From Liquorilactobacillus ghanensis DSM 18630 (lineage in GTDB: Bacteria; Bacillota; Bacilli; Lactobacillales; Lactobacillaceae): a stretch of DNA of 64,000 nucleotides. Under the pieces are notes generated by a model, which was not told the origin of the DNA, did not search any database, and saw only the letters and a list, made by a program, of their open reading frames with translations. Below are positions 7,351 to 16,880 of this stretch, piece after piece (within the stretch, counting starts at the first letter, position 1; every line of letters starts with the position of its first letter). Both the position numbers and the translations under genes were made by a program. Location of the stretch: contig NZ_AZGB01000015.1 in assembly GCF_001435235.1 (NCBI RefSeq), positions 5,117 to 69,116 of the forward strand, read 5' to 3'.

Positions 7351-9506
7351 TAGATAATTTGATCCGTCGAAAATGTTGTCACATATTTGGCCAAAAACCA
7401 AAAGCCAAACGGAACACCAATACATAGACCCAAAATAGTAGTTGATAAGTTCTCGCTAGTGGTTAAAGACCGGATCTCACTTTTTTGAAATCCAAGGATT
7501 CTAAAAGTAGCATAATTTCTCGACCGTTCAGTGAAACTTAATGAGCCTAAATTATATAAAATAACCACGGCAAGTATAATCCCAAATACTTGAATCAATA
7601 GAAAAATACTGCTTAAGTTATCGACCATCTTTTGGGCATTGTTGCGCTGATCACTAATTGAAACAACTTTACTAATAGCAGGACTTGTTAGAATTCGGTG
7701 AGGAATCTTTTTCTTGCCAATTAAGATTTCGTTTGGCCGAAATCTTAACTTCCACTGATCCCATGTCAATCGAGTTAAATATAATCCTTGTGTTGCACTG
7801 GAACGTAAGATCCCCTTCACAATAATTTTTTTAGCTTTAGTCGTCAATGATGGAGTTACGCGTATATAATCTCCCGGCTTAACTTTCATCGTATTGGCAA
7901 GTCCTTGAGTTACATAGATACCACCATTATGAATCTTTTTTCCGGTAGTCGTCGTCAAATGAACATACTGCCCCCGATCAATCACCGTTAATGGTCGATC
8001 AAATTTTCCATGGGGATTTACTGACGCTGAAATTACCGAAAGTGCTTGTCCTTTTGTCTTATGAACCAACTGCTGATTAAGCTTATCAGTATTCTGTTCA
8101 TTCAAGTCGAGCTGACGATTATAGGTAAATTCATGGCCAAAGGTATTCTTTACTTGATAACTCATTGAATCTTTGGTCCCAAACCCCGTCATAATTAAAG
8201 CTAGACCACCAACTACACCAACGATCCCCATTGCTAATCTCACAGGATCACCCAAACTATCACGCCAAGCCCAGCGACGTCCAATTGACAGTTTATTCCA
8301 AAGGCGTTTCCAAGTTTCTAAAAAAACTTTTTGGGATTTTTTACCAGGCTTCCCCTTAAGCGCTTCAGCTGGTGATTGCCCACTTTGTCCGCGGGAAGCC
8401 CACATAGCTGAAAAGGTACAGATAATGATTACTAAAAGGGCGATCCAAATAGAATTAAGTGTATAACTAACTTGCCAATTGGGTAACGAAAACATTTGCT
8501 TTTGGGAAGCTAGTACAAAATTAGAGAGAATCGGTGATCCCAGCCATCCAAGCAACGTTCCAACGATTCCAATTGAGAGACCATAAAGTGAGTAATAAAA
8601 AAGCAGTGCTCGTTTTGAATAACCCAACGCACGTAAAACAGCAATATCTCGTTGTTGTGAATCAATTAGTCGTTTAATAGTCGTATACATAGCTAGAATT
8701 GAAAGCAAGATAAAAATTGTTGCAAATAAAACGGACAAGTCCTTAATTTGGGAAACCCGACTAATTGCGGTGGCAATTTCAGGGTCAGATTTTCGAGTGC
8801 TCATTGTTATGTATTTTGCACCCAATATTTGGCGAACTTGAGATTCTACTTTGAAATTCTTCTTACTTTTTAAGGTTACTTTAGTTGGTAAACCCTTATA
8901 ACCAAATTTGTGAGCTAATGTCTGCGAGCTGACAATCCCATATCCATAGTTTTGCTTTTGTGGCGATAGGTAGTCGGAAGACCCCGTATAATACATTTTT
9001 TCGGGGGAACGTATCATACCTATTACTGGCAATACGATGGTTTTATTTTGATAATGAAATTTAAGGGTATCCCCCTTCTTAAGATGATTAGCATCGGCAA
9101 ATTCTTTATTTAGATAGATACCCGTTGTCCGTGAATTAATTTTTTTACTGCCAATTAGATCTGGTCTTGAAAGCTTATTATCAGTGGCCGTTGCAAGATT
9201 AACGTATCTTGTTTGGTTGTTTAACCTAGCCTTGGTTGAGATTTCGCTGCTTTTAGAGGCCAAGCTGACTAACGGCAATTTTTGGATGCGTTTAAACTCA
9301 TGGTTGGTAATGCCAGTTGTTTGAATCCAGGCAGTCGCCAAATTTGAGTTTCGTACATACTGATTGATACTTTGACTCATGCCATGCCATGTTCCCTCAA
9401 GTCCTGTATAGAATAAAACACTCAGAAAAACCATTAGTAGAACTGAAAAGAACTGAACCCAATTTTTTACGATGGTCCGCATTAATTTACGAATTAAGAA
9501 TTTCAT
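7215..9506 (-). CDS. ABC transporter permease, FtsX/MacB-type fold
   Basis: About 763 residues: one N-terminal helix, a large extracytoplasmic domain (roughly residues 40-240), three helices forming an FtsX domain (SVLFATIFILLSILAMYTTIK, then RDIAVLRALGYSKR), a fourth or fifth helix, a second extracytoplasmic domain, and a second FtsX triplet (SFTERSRNYATFRILGF). The ATG at 9506 overlaps the ATPase stop as ATGA, so the two genes are translationally coupled. Such two-gene systems export peptides, lipids or antibiotics; the cargo is not known here. Confidence 0.88.
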   Translation of the reverse strand: MKFLIRKLMRTIVKNWVQFFSVLLMVFLSVLFYTGLEGTWHGMSQSINQYVRNSNLATAWIQTTGITNHEFKRIQKLPLVSLASKSSEISTKARLNNQTRYVNLATATDNKLSRPDLIGSKKINSRTTGIYLNKEFADANHLKKGDTLKFHYQNKTIVLPVIGMIRSPEKMYYTGSSDYLSPQKQNYGYGIVSSQTLAHKFGYKGLPTKVTLKSKKNFKVESQVRQILGAKYITMSTRKSDPEIATAISRVSQIKDLSVLFATIFILLSILAMYTTIKRLIDSQQRDIAVLRALGYSKRALLFYYSLYGLSIGIVGTLLGWLGSPILSNFVLASQKQMFSLPNWQVSYTLNSIWIALLVIIICTFSAMWASRGQSGQSPAEALKGKPGKKSQKVFLETWKRLWNKLSIGRRWAWRDSLGDPVRLAMGIVGVVGGLALIMTGFGTKDSMSYQVKNTFGHEFTYNRQLDLNEQNTDKLNQQLVHKTKGQALSVISASVNPHGKFDRPLTVIDRGQYVHLTTTTGKKIHNGGIYVTQGLANTMKVKPGDYIRVTPSLTTKAKKIIVKGILRSSATQGLYLTRLTWDQWKLRFRPNEILIGKKKIPHRILTSPAISKVVSISDQRNNAQKMVDNLSSIFLLIQVFGIILAVVILYNLGSLSFTERSRNYATFRILGFQKSEIRSLTTSENLSTTILGLCIGVPFGFWFLAKYVTTFSTDQIIYYPVLNPFGLVAAILITTISSLSTILLVGRRLRELNMIAATKGVE

Positions 9507-10201
9507 GACCAATTCACCTCTGACACCGCTATTGGATGAGGGTTATTCGTAATTTCACTGATTTTTCCGTCTTTTATATGAACAACTTTATTCCCAATTG
9601 GTGCAACTTCGGAGTTATGGGTCACGATTACCACAGCTGTTTTCGGGCTGCAAGAATCTTTTAATAATTGGAATATCCGTTGCGAAGTTTTTGAATCTAA
9701 TGCCCCCGTCGGCTCATCGCACAATAATAAAGCGGGCTCTTTAGCCAACGCGCGAGCAATCGCTACTCGCTGCATTTCACCACCTGATAGCTGATCCGGA
9801 AAGTTGTCTTGCCGATTTTCCAACCCAACCTTTTGTATTAGTTGATTGACTCTATCCTGATTATTGTTTGTTAACTTTGCTGCAATTTCAATATTTTCTC
9901 GAACCGTCAAATTAGAAACTAAATTGTAAAATTGAAAAACGAAACCAACGATTTTCCGTCGATAATCAGTCAACGCCTTATCAGACTCGTTGGAAATCAC
10001 ACGATCGTCGTAAAAAATCTGGCCGCTGGTTGGCCGATCCATACCGCCTAAAATATTCAATGTGGTGCTCTTTCCTGATCCACTTGGTCCCAATATAATA
10101 GTGACTTCGTTTGGTTTAATTTTAAAGTCAATATCCTTTAACGCACTAGTTTTGGTCGTACCGTTTTGGTATATCCGACTGATATGTTGAATTTTTATCA
10201 T
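9503..10201 (-). CDS. ABC transporter ATP-binding protein, LolD/MacB type
   Basis: A 232-residue ATPase with Walker [11 protein letters not shown]-loop region [15 protein letters not shown], signature [15 protein letters not shown], Walker [13 protein letters not shown] and switch histidine VTHN. The sequence places it in the MacB/LolD/SalX group that works with FtsX-type permeases, consistent with the coupled permease downstream. ATG follows a GGGGGAGC site. The AvrD-like gene lies immediately upstream on the same strand. Confidence 0.93.
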   Translation of the reverse strand: MIKIQHISRIYQNGTTKTSALKDIDFKIKPNEVTIILGPSGSGKSTTLNILGGMDRPTSGQIFYDDRVISNESDKALTDYRRKIVGFVFQFYNLVSNLTVRENIEIAAKLTNNNQDRVNQLIQKVGLENRQDNFPDQLSGGEMQRVAIARALAKEPALLLCDEPTGALDSKTSQRIFQLLKDSCSPKTAVVIVTHNSEVAPIGNKVVHIKDGKISEITNNPHPIAVSEVNWS

Positions 10202-10259
10202 CTTTAAAGCTCCCCCTAGTAGTATATAAATTAATCCTTTTAAAAATGTGACATAATTT

Positions 10260-10700
10260 TTAGCTTTTCTTTAAATAATAAAAAGTAAGCTGTACACGCA
10301 TATTTTCTACGTTTCCTCGAACAAAATAATGATCCCCTGAATGACTAACGACCCGAAGACAAACATCGACATTGTTAAGCTCAGTTACCGGTGTACTTCC
10401 CATAGCTAAGGTAAAGCCACTCAATATCATTTCAGATACTTTAACCTCAGGATATATAGACTTAATTACTTTACTTGAAAAAAGGACTGATGTTACCAAA
10501 GCATCAATGCTGCTTAAATGCTGCTTTAGCGATTTACCTTTCTTAACAGACCAATTACGAAGTTGAGAAACCTTAGCTTTCCCACGCCAACCATCATTGC
10601 CTTTTTCGAATACTAGTATGCTATGCCTGATTTTTTTATATCCCGTTCCAAAATAACGCTGGTGATAATCACCTAATAGGTCATCAATTTCCTGATCCAT
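10260..10700 (-). CDS. short AvrD-like protein
   Basis: About 146 residues. The N-terminal part (LLGDYHQRYFGTGYKKIRHSI, then LKQHLSSIDALVTS) resembles the start of AvrD-family proteins, known from Pseudomonas syringae AvrD (synthesis of syringolide-type acyl glycosides) and scattered in Firmicutes. AvrD is about twice as long, so this is either a short relative or a truncated gene. The ATG at 10700 follows GTGGGGGGAAT, better placed than the GTG-type start five codons upstream. It precedes an ABC exporter and is divergent from an HxlR gene. The family call is from memory of conserved residues. Confidence 0.5.
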   Translation of the reverse strand: MDQEIDDLLGDYHQRYFGTGYKKIRHSILVFEKGNDGWRGKAKVSQLRNWSVKKGKSLKQHLSSIDALVTSVLFSSKVIKSIYPEVKVSEMILSGFTLAMGSTPVTELNNVDVCLRVVSHSGDHYFVRGNVENMRVQLTFYYLKKS

Positions 10701-10850
10701 AAAGATTCCCCCCACAAAATATTTGATGTGCTAATATTAAGACATTAGCTTTATTAATTAAAGTAGGGTAAAAATATAAACTATTAGCTTGTTATTAAAC
10801 TTACTTTACAAACGAAAAGTATACCAATTTGATAAGGGAGCCTCTTTTAA

Positions 10851-11174
10851 ATGAAAACATACACTGTAGATAATTGTCCCATTCAACCTGTTGTAGATAT
10901 CATTAGCGGTAAGTGGACCTCGTTAGTTCTTTGGGAAATATCGCAAAAACATAATCATTATGGTGAGCTAAAACGGCAACTTGGTGGTATTAGTACCCGT
11001 ACATTAGCAGCTCGCCTTAAGATGCTTGAGAAACAAGGAATTGTAAGTAGAAATGTATTTCCAACGACTCCTCCGACTGTTGAATATGTTTTAACCAAGA
11101 AAGGTTTAGACTTAGCTCCTATTTTGTACGCAATGCGTGATTGGTCTGAAAAATATGACAATACCAATTTGTGA
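10851..11174 (+). CDS. HxlR family winged-helix regulator
   Basis: A 107-residue protein with the family hallmarks: a near-N-terminal cysteine (DNCPIQPVVDIISGKWTSLVLW), the GGISTRTLAARLKMLE recognition region and the wing FPTTPPTVEYVLTKKG. HxlR proteins often sense electrophiles, quinones or oxidants through that cysteine. Divergent from the AvrD-like/ABC operon across 150 bp, so it probably regulates that operon. The ATG is preceded by GGGAGCC. Confidence 0.92.
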   Translation: MKTYTVDNCPIQPVVDIISGKWTSLVLWEISQKHNHYGELKRQLGGISTRTLAARLKMLEKQGIVSRNVFPTTPPTVEYVLTKKGLDLAPILYAMRDWSEKYDNTNL

Positions 11175-11319
11175 TTTTAGATGGTTTCACTCACTGCTTT
11201 AAGACTAAAATTATTTTGTAATATTCATAGTTGCCCTTAAAATTAGAAAACTATTTAATTTCAAGGACGATTATGGGGTTAATGGAACATCTGCACGAAA
11301 TAGCAGTATGAATCCAAAT

Positions 11320-11362
11320 AAAAAATCCAAAACGCGGTTAAATCAACGTTTTGGGATTTTTT
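11320..11362 (+). terminator. rho-independent terminator
   Basis: Hairpin AAAAAATCCAAAACG / CGTTTTGGGATTTTTT with an 11-base loop, 145 bp after the HxlR stop. Symmetric A and T runs mean it could work in both directions. Confidence 0.8.
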
Positions 11363-11434
11363 ATTACTGAACTAAGTCATACTTAGCTCGGAATATTTAT
11401 ACGAAATATCTTGGATTATTGTATGGTTTGGCTT

Positions 11435-11620
11435 TCATCGAGTCCAAACTTGTTTGATAACACTTGCAATTTCTATTTCTTTATTTTGTTTTTGAACTTC
11501 AATTAATGTATCTAAGATATGATTAGCATATCTATCACTTTTGGTTATTATTAGAGTTTGCTGTAATATTTCTTTGATAAGAGCCAAAACAAAATTATCT
11601 AGATCGGTCAGTGTTTTTTT
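11435..11620 (-). pseudogene. unidentified coding remnant
   Basis: Minus-strand frame of about 60 codons with no start and coding-like composition (LDNFVLALIKEILQQ, then SDRYANHILDTLIEVQ, ending QVWTR). It looks like the C-terminal helical end of a lost protein. I do not recognise it. Confidence 0.35.
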
Positions 11621-11721
11621 CTATAAAAGAGAGAGAGTATTTGATATTTCTTCCGGTCATGTGATAAATCACAGCCCTCCAAATTTCTGAATTCGCACCA
11701 GATCCTTTAAAATCAAGCCTT

Positions 11722-13506
11722 TTAAATCTTAGGTCCTATTTTTGACTTTACTTTGACATCTGTGTAAAAAGCTGCCGGTATTGAAAAAATAAGTATCAAC
11801 ATTCCAACATAAAAAGTCTTTTTGAAGGCTTTGGCTAACTGTTCATTTTTATTATCTTTGATTTGATGAGCAACTTGATTGAGTTCTTTTGCTTGAGATT
11901 CAAGCATAATTTTTTCGCTGATTTGTTGCTGTTTTTTACTAAGTTGCATAAGATTAGCAGCTGTTTTTAGATCCGTGCTTTTCTTAGCTAGTTTTTTTTC
12001 AATTTTTGAAAATTGCTTGCCACTGATGAATAGTTTATATTCACTAGTTCCTTTTTTAGGGCAAGGAAGATTCTGAGGCTTGCTAGCTACTGATTTTAAG
12101 GAAGCCATGTTAAAGTTATGGTGTTTTAATTGCCCAGAGTAATAAACTTCACTTTTAATTTTAGCAAGCGCGGATTGTTTTACGACTTTAGAAAGTTGTG
12201 CTTGGTTGACACTTATTATTGCATCATGACGAATCGTTTGAGTAGCGGTTTTAAGGTTCCCATTTAATAAACCGACTAATAGGGCTATTCCTAAACATGA
12301 CCCTAATTGACGACCAGCATTGATAATTCCAGAAGCAAGATTTACTTTTTGTGCAGGAATATGAAGCACTGCAGAAATTTGTGAAAGCCCAGCCAAACCA
12401 AATCCCATCCCTAAAATCACCATAGCAAAAATCATATCGAAAAGGGTACTATGATAATTAATGTTTGCTAGCAGTAATAAACTTGTTGTCATTGAGATAG
12501 TTCCCAATACAATTGGCCAATGATAACCATTTTGTTGACCAAATTTGTTTCCAATTGGAACTACTACCATAACCATCAAAGAACTAAACATGATGATATA
12601 ACCAGATTTTAAAGTGGAATAATTTAAAATATCTTCTAAAAAGAAATTAAAAACAACACTTGAACAAATAATTGTAAAACCGCAAGCCATATAGATTAAT
12701 AAAGAAGCCACAAATGACTTATTCTTGAAAAGAGAAAAATCAAGTAAGGGAGCTTCTTGCTTTGGTTCAATCAATAAAAAGATTGCCAAGGATAAACTTG
12801 CTCCTACGATCATTAACAGGATTTTCATTGAACTCCAGCCATAATCAGACGCTTTTAACAAGACAAAAGTTATTAAAAAAAGACCGAAGCTCAATAATGT
12901 TATTCCAAAATAATCAATTTTTTTGGAAACACTTAAGTCGTAAGATTCTTTAAAACAACTATTTAGTAAAAATAAGGCTAACAAAACTAAGGGGACATTT
13001 ATAAAGAAAATCAATCGCCAAGACCAATAATGAATCAGAAGACCACCGATTGCGGGACCACTTGCCGCAGCTAAAGCCGCGGCGGCTCCAATTATTCCAA
13101 TACTTCCTTGTGCTTTTTGACGATTCCCAAAAAGACTGACTGCCAAAGCCACTGTGACAGGAGAAATAATGGCCCCGCCTAGTCCCTGTATAATACGAGC
13201 AACAACTAATAATTTTAATGAGGCAGCTAAACCACTCATTAATGAACCAATACCAAAAGTTAACAAACCAAGTGTAGTTAATTTTTTTCGACCAAATTGA
13301 TCAGCAAATTTAGCACCGGGAATCATAAAAACAGACAAAGTTAACATATAAACTGTACTGACCCAGTTACTATCGGTTAAAGTACTAGAAAAATCTGAAG
13401 TAATTGCTGGTAAGGCAATATTAGTAATAGTAGAATCCAAAGTGACAATAAACATTATTAATATAAGAGCTGTTAATCCGCCTATTTTTAAATAATTATG
13501 TTTCAT
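11722..13506 (-). CDS. DHA2-family MFS transporter with long extracytoplasmic loop
   Basis: A 594-residue MFS protein with about 14 helices; helix 1 carries the DHA2 motif LDSTITNIALPAI, then WVSTVYMLTLSVFMIPGAKFAD and RIIQGLGGAIISPV. It is about 100 residues longer than typical DHA2 pumps. The extra length is a hydrophilic, lysine/glutamine-rich, coiled-coil-like loop (roughly residues 435-560) between the last two helices. It is downstream of the marR gene, and a perfect palindromic operator lies between them. Drug or lipid export is likely; substrate unknown. Confidence 0.88.
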   Translation of the reverse strand: MKHNYLKIGGLTALILIMFIVTLDSTITNIALPAITSDFSSTLTDSNWVSTVYMLTLSVFMIPGAKFADQFGRKKLTTLGLLTFGIGSLMSGLAASLKLLVVARIIQGLGGAIISPVTVALAVSLFGNRQKAQGSIGIIGAAAALAAASGPAIGGLLIHYWSWRLIFFINVPLVLLALFLLNSCFKESYDLSVSKKIDYFGITLLSFGLFLITFVLLKASDYGWSSMKILLMIVGASLSLAIFLLIEPKQEAPLLDFSLFKNKSFVASLLIYMACGFTIICSSVVFNFFLEDILNYSTLKSGYIIMFSSLMVMVVVPIGNKFGQQNGYHWPIVLGTISMTTSLLLLANINYHSTLFDMIFAMVILGMGFGLAGLSQISAVLHIPAQKVNLASGIINAGRQLGSCLGIALLVGLLNGNLKTATQTIRHDAIISVNQAQLSKVVKQSALAKIKSEVYYSGQLKHHNFNMASLKSVASKPQNLPCPKKGTSEYKLFISGKQFSKIEKKLAKKSTDLKTAANLMQLSKKQQQISEKIMLESQAKELNQVAHQIKDNKNEQLAKAFKKTFYVGMLILIFSIPAAFYTDVKVKSKIGPKI

Positions 13507-13533
13507 TTAATTAACTCCCCTATTTATGTTTAA

Positions 13534-13556
13534 TTTTGTTTCATTGTGAAACAAAA
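13534..13556. promoter_or_regulatory. MarR operator upstream of the DHA2 gene
   Basis: Perfect 23-bp palindrome: arms TTTTGTTTCA and TGAAACAAAA around TTG. It lies between marR and the pump gene and recurs upstream of marR. Confidence 0.8.
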
Positions 13557-13567
13557 AGCCAAAAAAA

Positions 13568-14035
13568 TTACTGTCTTTGCTGGATAATATTTTTCAATAG
13601 TGTCTTGGTTTGTTTTACACTAATCAATAATTGAGCTAAAAACTCATCTGGTAAAGGATCATATAATGATTTGATTTTTTTATCAATTTCAAAAACATAT
13701 TCTTGATGTTTTTGTCTAGCTATTTTCCCTTTTTCAGTCAACGTAATTTGAAGCTCTTTATCAGAATTTTGAGCCTTTTGTTTTATTACCATTTGTTTTT
13801 TTTCAAGCCGTTGAATCATTTTAGACGCGGTACCGCGAGTCACCCCTTGATAATTAGCTAAAGAAGTTAGGTTACTAAAAGGATACTTACCAATCACATC
13901 TATCGTATCTATTTCGGCTGGATGAAGTTCAGTATCAGTTCCAAATTTAAGAGTAGTTTGTTCCAACTGATTATACAAAATAACCAAATCTTTAAAAGAT
14001 TGAATCAGTTCTTGATTTGTACTTAAAGTCATCAT
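13568..14035 (-). CDS. MarR family regulator
   Basis: A 155-residue winged-helix protein. The DNA-binding part is LTSLANYQGVTRGTASKMIQ (about residues 57-76) followed by a wing (ELQITLTEKGK). Helices at both ends form the dimer interface. Start ATGATG after AAGGAGC. It sits 61 bp upstream of the DHA2 pump on the same strand, with near-identical palindromes before each gene, so it very likely represses itself and the pump. Confidence 0.92.
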   Translation of the reverse strand: MMTLSTNQELIQSFKDLVILYNQLEQTTLKFGTDTELHPAEIDTIDVIGKYPFSNLTSLANYQGVTRGTASKMIQRLEKKQMVIKQKAQNSDKELQITLTEKGKIARQKHQEYVFEIDKKIKSLYDPLPDEFLAQLLISVKQTKTLLKNIIQQRQ

Positions 14036-14050
14036 AAATTAGCTCCTTTA

Positions 14051-14073
14051 TTTTATTTCATTATGAAACAAAA
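14051..14073. promoter_or_regulatory. MarR operator upstream of marR
   Basis: 23-bp palindrome with arms TTTTATTTCA and TGAAACAAAA around TTA; one mismatched pair relative to the perfect copy at 13534-13556. It lies 16 bp upstream of the marR start. Confidence 0.8.
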
Positions 14074-14111
14074 ATGCATAACATGTCAAGTTATATTTAA
14101 AATATATGTGT

Positions 14112-14225
14112 CTAGCCAATTTGTACTCGTTGTTTATCGAGTTTTGGTGAAACGTCGCCACCATCGTCCTCTAGTTTCCCATTATATTCATCTAGACCAA
14201 TATTAATTTTAAAACTAATAGAATT
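14112..14225 (-). pseudogene. unidentified coding remnant
   Basis: Minus-strand frame without a start, encoding FKINIGLDEYNGKLEDDGG and ending VQIG at a stop at 14112. The composition is protein-like, but I do not recognise the family. Confidence 0.3.
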
Positions 14226-14275
14226 TCAGGTCGATTTTTCATGGGCTTGTTAGTTTTTTCCCAGCCACTTATGTG

Positions 14276-14554
14276 TTATCTAAGTTTATTCATTGCTTCT
14301 GCCATAATCCAATGAATGAATTTTAAATTACTGATGAAGAGCACAAACATTATGATCATAACGATAATCCATTCCCATAGTGACGTTTTTGTTAATGTGA
14401 TTAAGCTGTATAAGTAAATAATTGTTATGGGCAATTCAATAATTGCGGTTATGGCTCCAGGAACATAAGTACGCCTATTAAAGACAAAAATCAAGTGCAT
14501 AATCAAATGAAAAAGATAAGGAAAAATTGCAGTGGCAACTAGTAAAGGAGTTTT
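14276..14554 (-). pseudogene. C-terminal part of an HXXEE-like membrane protein
   Basis: About 93 residues with two or three hydrophobic helices; FNRRTYVPGAITAIIELP resembles the C-terminal segment of HXXEE-family integral membrane proteins. The frame runs on upstream to 14659, but that part is antisense to the TetR gene and reads like noise, so the true N terminus appears lost. Family call is tentative. Confidence 0.4.
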
Positions 14555-14560
14555 TGTGCC

Positions 14561-15122
14561 ATGTCTCGGACAATGATTATTGAAGAGTCTAAAAATGCTT
14601 TTATTGAGGCTTTGTTTCGGCTGCTGAAATGCGAATCTTTTGAAACATATTACGGTCAAACAATTAACGTTAGAATCTGGTTATTCAAAAAGGACCTATT
14701 ATCGATACTTCAAAACCAAAACAGAAATTCTAGACATAGCATTTTGCAAATATCTAACTGGCTATCATGATTACTTACTAAAGTCTTCCATTACACCTGA
14801 TACTATTCCTAAACTTTTTCTTGATTTTATTTGGCCTCATCATGACAAAATTGAATTATTAGCTAAAAATGATCTCCTAGTTCCTTTACTAACTAGACAT
14901 ATTCAAACTATTGTAGCACTTCTTTTGAGTGTAAATGTTCCTTGGCGAAAAAATAGCTTAAATGATCAGCATTACGAGTATATACTAACGTACTCAATCG
15001 GTGGTTTTGGTGTTCTTCTGGATACTCTTTTTAAGAATCGTTCACCCATATCTCCAGATCAAATTAGCAAGGCGTTAAGTATGGCATTAAAAGAAATTGC
15101 TATTCAAGTTAATATGCAATAG
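14561..15122 (+). pseudogene. TetR family regulator, frameshifted
   Basis: Two overlapping frames together make one TetR protein of about 186 residues: MSRTMIIEESKNAFIEALFR in the first, continuing as ITVKQLTLESGYSKRTYYRY in the second. The switch needs one base removed at about 14645-14648. The start ATG has AAAGGAG upstream. As written, translation from 14561 stops by 14770; a TTG at 14640 could give a protein lacking the first helix. The second half is otherwise intact, so the mutation seems recent or is a sequencing error. Confidence 0.75.
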
Positions 15123-15209
15123 CTTAGAATTATTACTAGAGTCTGTAAGCTAATTATAGCCCCTATAAGTAAAACTTACTTCTGCAATATAAATAACAAT
15201 AAAAAGGAT

Positions 15210-15554
15210 TTATTCACTTGTCAATGTACCTTGATGAAAAAAAATTTGCCAATTACCATTAACTTGTTTTTTCCAGAGCGACGTTCTAAAAGCAGATACA
15301 TTCGTTCTTTTATCAGTAGTTTTGAAGGAATTCATAATCAGATTTTCCCCTATTTTTTTACTAGAAAAATCAGAAATAGTAAACTTTTTTTCTGACAATA
15401 CTTGATGACTGTTTACATAATTCATTTCCATCGCTTTATTGTAAATTTTTCCTGATACCCCAATTTCTTTATAGTTTTCATCAAGCAGCTTTTTAAAATC
15501 CTCTTTTCGATAAAAAAGCAATAGTTCTTCCAGCTCTTTTAATATATTTTCCAT
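15210..15554 (-). CDS. DUF4440 / NTF2-like protein
   Basis: A 114-residue protein with the cone-shaped NTF2-like layout: an N-terminal helix pair, then strands ending with SLWKKQVNGNWQIFFHQGTL, the characteristic last strand of DUF4440 proteins. Members are small enzymes or binding proteins of mostly unknown role. The ATG follows GGAGGTATAATC. No operon partner is apparent. Confidence 0.75.
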   Translation of the reverse strand: MENILKELEELLLFYRKEDFKKLLDENYKEIGVSGKIYNKAMEMNYVNSHQVLSEKKFTISDFSSKKIGENLIMNSFKTTDKRTNVSAFRTSLWKKQVNGNWQIFFHQGTLTSE

Positions 15555-15669
15555 AGATTATACCTCCAAAATTTAATTAATTTTAGTATTAAAAATATAT
15601 AAGCATAAATCATTTAATTAATAATTAAATATAGCCTATTTCTTTCAAATAGGCCCTGTAATTTGCAGT

Positions 15670-15862
15670 TTACTTTCTATGCTTAACAAATATTAATATG
15701 ATAAGTTGTACCAAAACGATAAAAACAAAGAAAATTGCTAGGACGATAAAAGCAGCTAATTTAGTTGCTGGGGTTTGAATTGTTCCATAACCATCAACTT
15801 TTCTAATAAAAATCACAAAACTTAATATGCTAAAAACAATTAGCCAAATTAGGTTGCTTAGC
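15670..15862 (-). pseudogene. small membrane protein remnant
   Basis: A minus-strand frame of about 63 codons encodes two hydrophobic helices (LIWLIVFSILSFVIFIRK, then FIVLAIFFVFIVLVQLIIL) ending KHRK. It has no start; an ATG in a neighbouring frame just upstream (near 15871) suggests a frameshift at the 5' end. Not recognised. Confidence 0.4.
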
Positions 15863-15965
15863 CCCCAGCTTTAGTTTCATTTGTTTTAGGTTGCTCCCTC
15901 TTTTGGTAGTGGTATGTACTAAATAATTGCCATAATAGAATTATACTGACCAGAAAGGTTGCCGT

Positions 15966-16393
15966 TTAAAACCAAAAGCTGTTTAAAAGACCGTTTTTGA
16001 AGGTGCAACTAAGAAAAATCGTAAGAGTAATTAGTTGTAGTAGAATTTGCACCTTAAGATTTTTGATCTTGGTCAGGTAAAACAAGCAGATACTTAGTAA
16101 AATCAACCCGTCCATGATTAATAAGTTTCTTAGGCTTGAAGCAATTATTAGCCGACTAGTCGTTAGTATCGATAGCACCAACAATAGATAAACATATTTT
16201 ACAGGAATTTTAATATTTTTGGGTTCACTATCATCACGTGCTAATGATTGGAAATGCCTACGCCCATACTTATATGTTCTTATACTAAAAATCTGGACAA
16301 TTTTTATTCAAGTTGTTCCGCCTAAATTTCATGATGACAATTACCATATCTGAAAAGCAGGCAAAACCAACAGCAAAAATTACTATGTGCTCA
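15966..16393 (-). pseudogene. frameshifted four-helix membrane protein
   Basis: Pieces in two frames join into one protein: VIFAVGFACFSDMVIVIMKF, then IFSIRTYKYGRRHFQSLARD, then two C-terminal helices ending NSFWF. The switch lies near 16308, and the start region directly after the TPR gene stop also appears out of frame. Only the last 72 codons (15966-16184) are open from a TTG-type start. Function unknown; the upstream TPR gene is on the same strand and adjacent. Confidence 0.5.
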
Positions 16394-16394
16394 C

Positions 16395-16880
16395 TTAAGA
16401 AAATCTTTGATTTAATTTATCGGCATAAAAGAGAATAGATTTTTCAAAAGTCTTAATTTCTGGGTCTTTTGATGTAGAAACTAGTAAATTTAAAAGGATT
16501 TTCATTGCTTGTTCATGCTTATTCAGGTTAAACAACGTCATGCTGTAAAAGGCTTGTAACGCAGCATTATCTGGGAAACGGTTTATTGCTCTTTGATATA
16601 CATCATATGATTTATTGTACTCTCCCAACGCTCTATACGTACTTCCTAAACCTAAATATGCTTCTTGTAAATCAGATTTTCTCAATCCTATCTGAATTGC
16701 TTTTTCATAAAATGGAATCGCTTCGATTTCTTTCTCTAAAATATCGTAGCTCCATGCAATTTGATAATTTAGATAAGCATCTTCTGGTTTTTTTTGGTAC
16801 AATTCTACCAGCATTTTATTTGAATCCTTTAATTTCCCATTCTTTCTTAATTCAAGGGCTTCTTTGATTATTTTCTCCAT
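16395..16880 (-). CDS. TPR repeat protein
   Basis: A 161-residue protein made of about four tetratricopeptide repeats: EDAYLNYQIAWSYDILEKE, then LQEAYLGLGSTYRALGEYNK and NAALQAFYSMTLFNLNKHEQ carry the W/Y-G-Y-A-P pattern. Such proteins are cytoplasmic scaffolds for protein-protein contacts; the partner is unknown. The start overlaps the end of the small membrane gene upstream by 13 bases, so the two are probably one transcript. Confidence 0.85.
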   Translation of the reverse strand: MEKIIKEALELRKNGKLKDSNKMLVELYQKKPEDAYLNYQIAWSYDILEKEIEAIPFYEKAIQIGLRKSDLQEAYLGLGSTYRALGEYNKSYDVYQRAINRFPDNAALQAFYSMTLFNLNKHEQAMKILLNLLVSTSKDPEIKTFEKSILFYADKLNQRFS

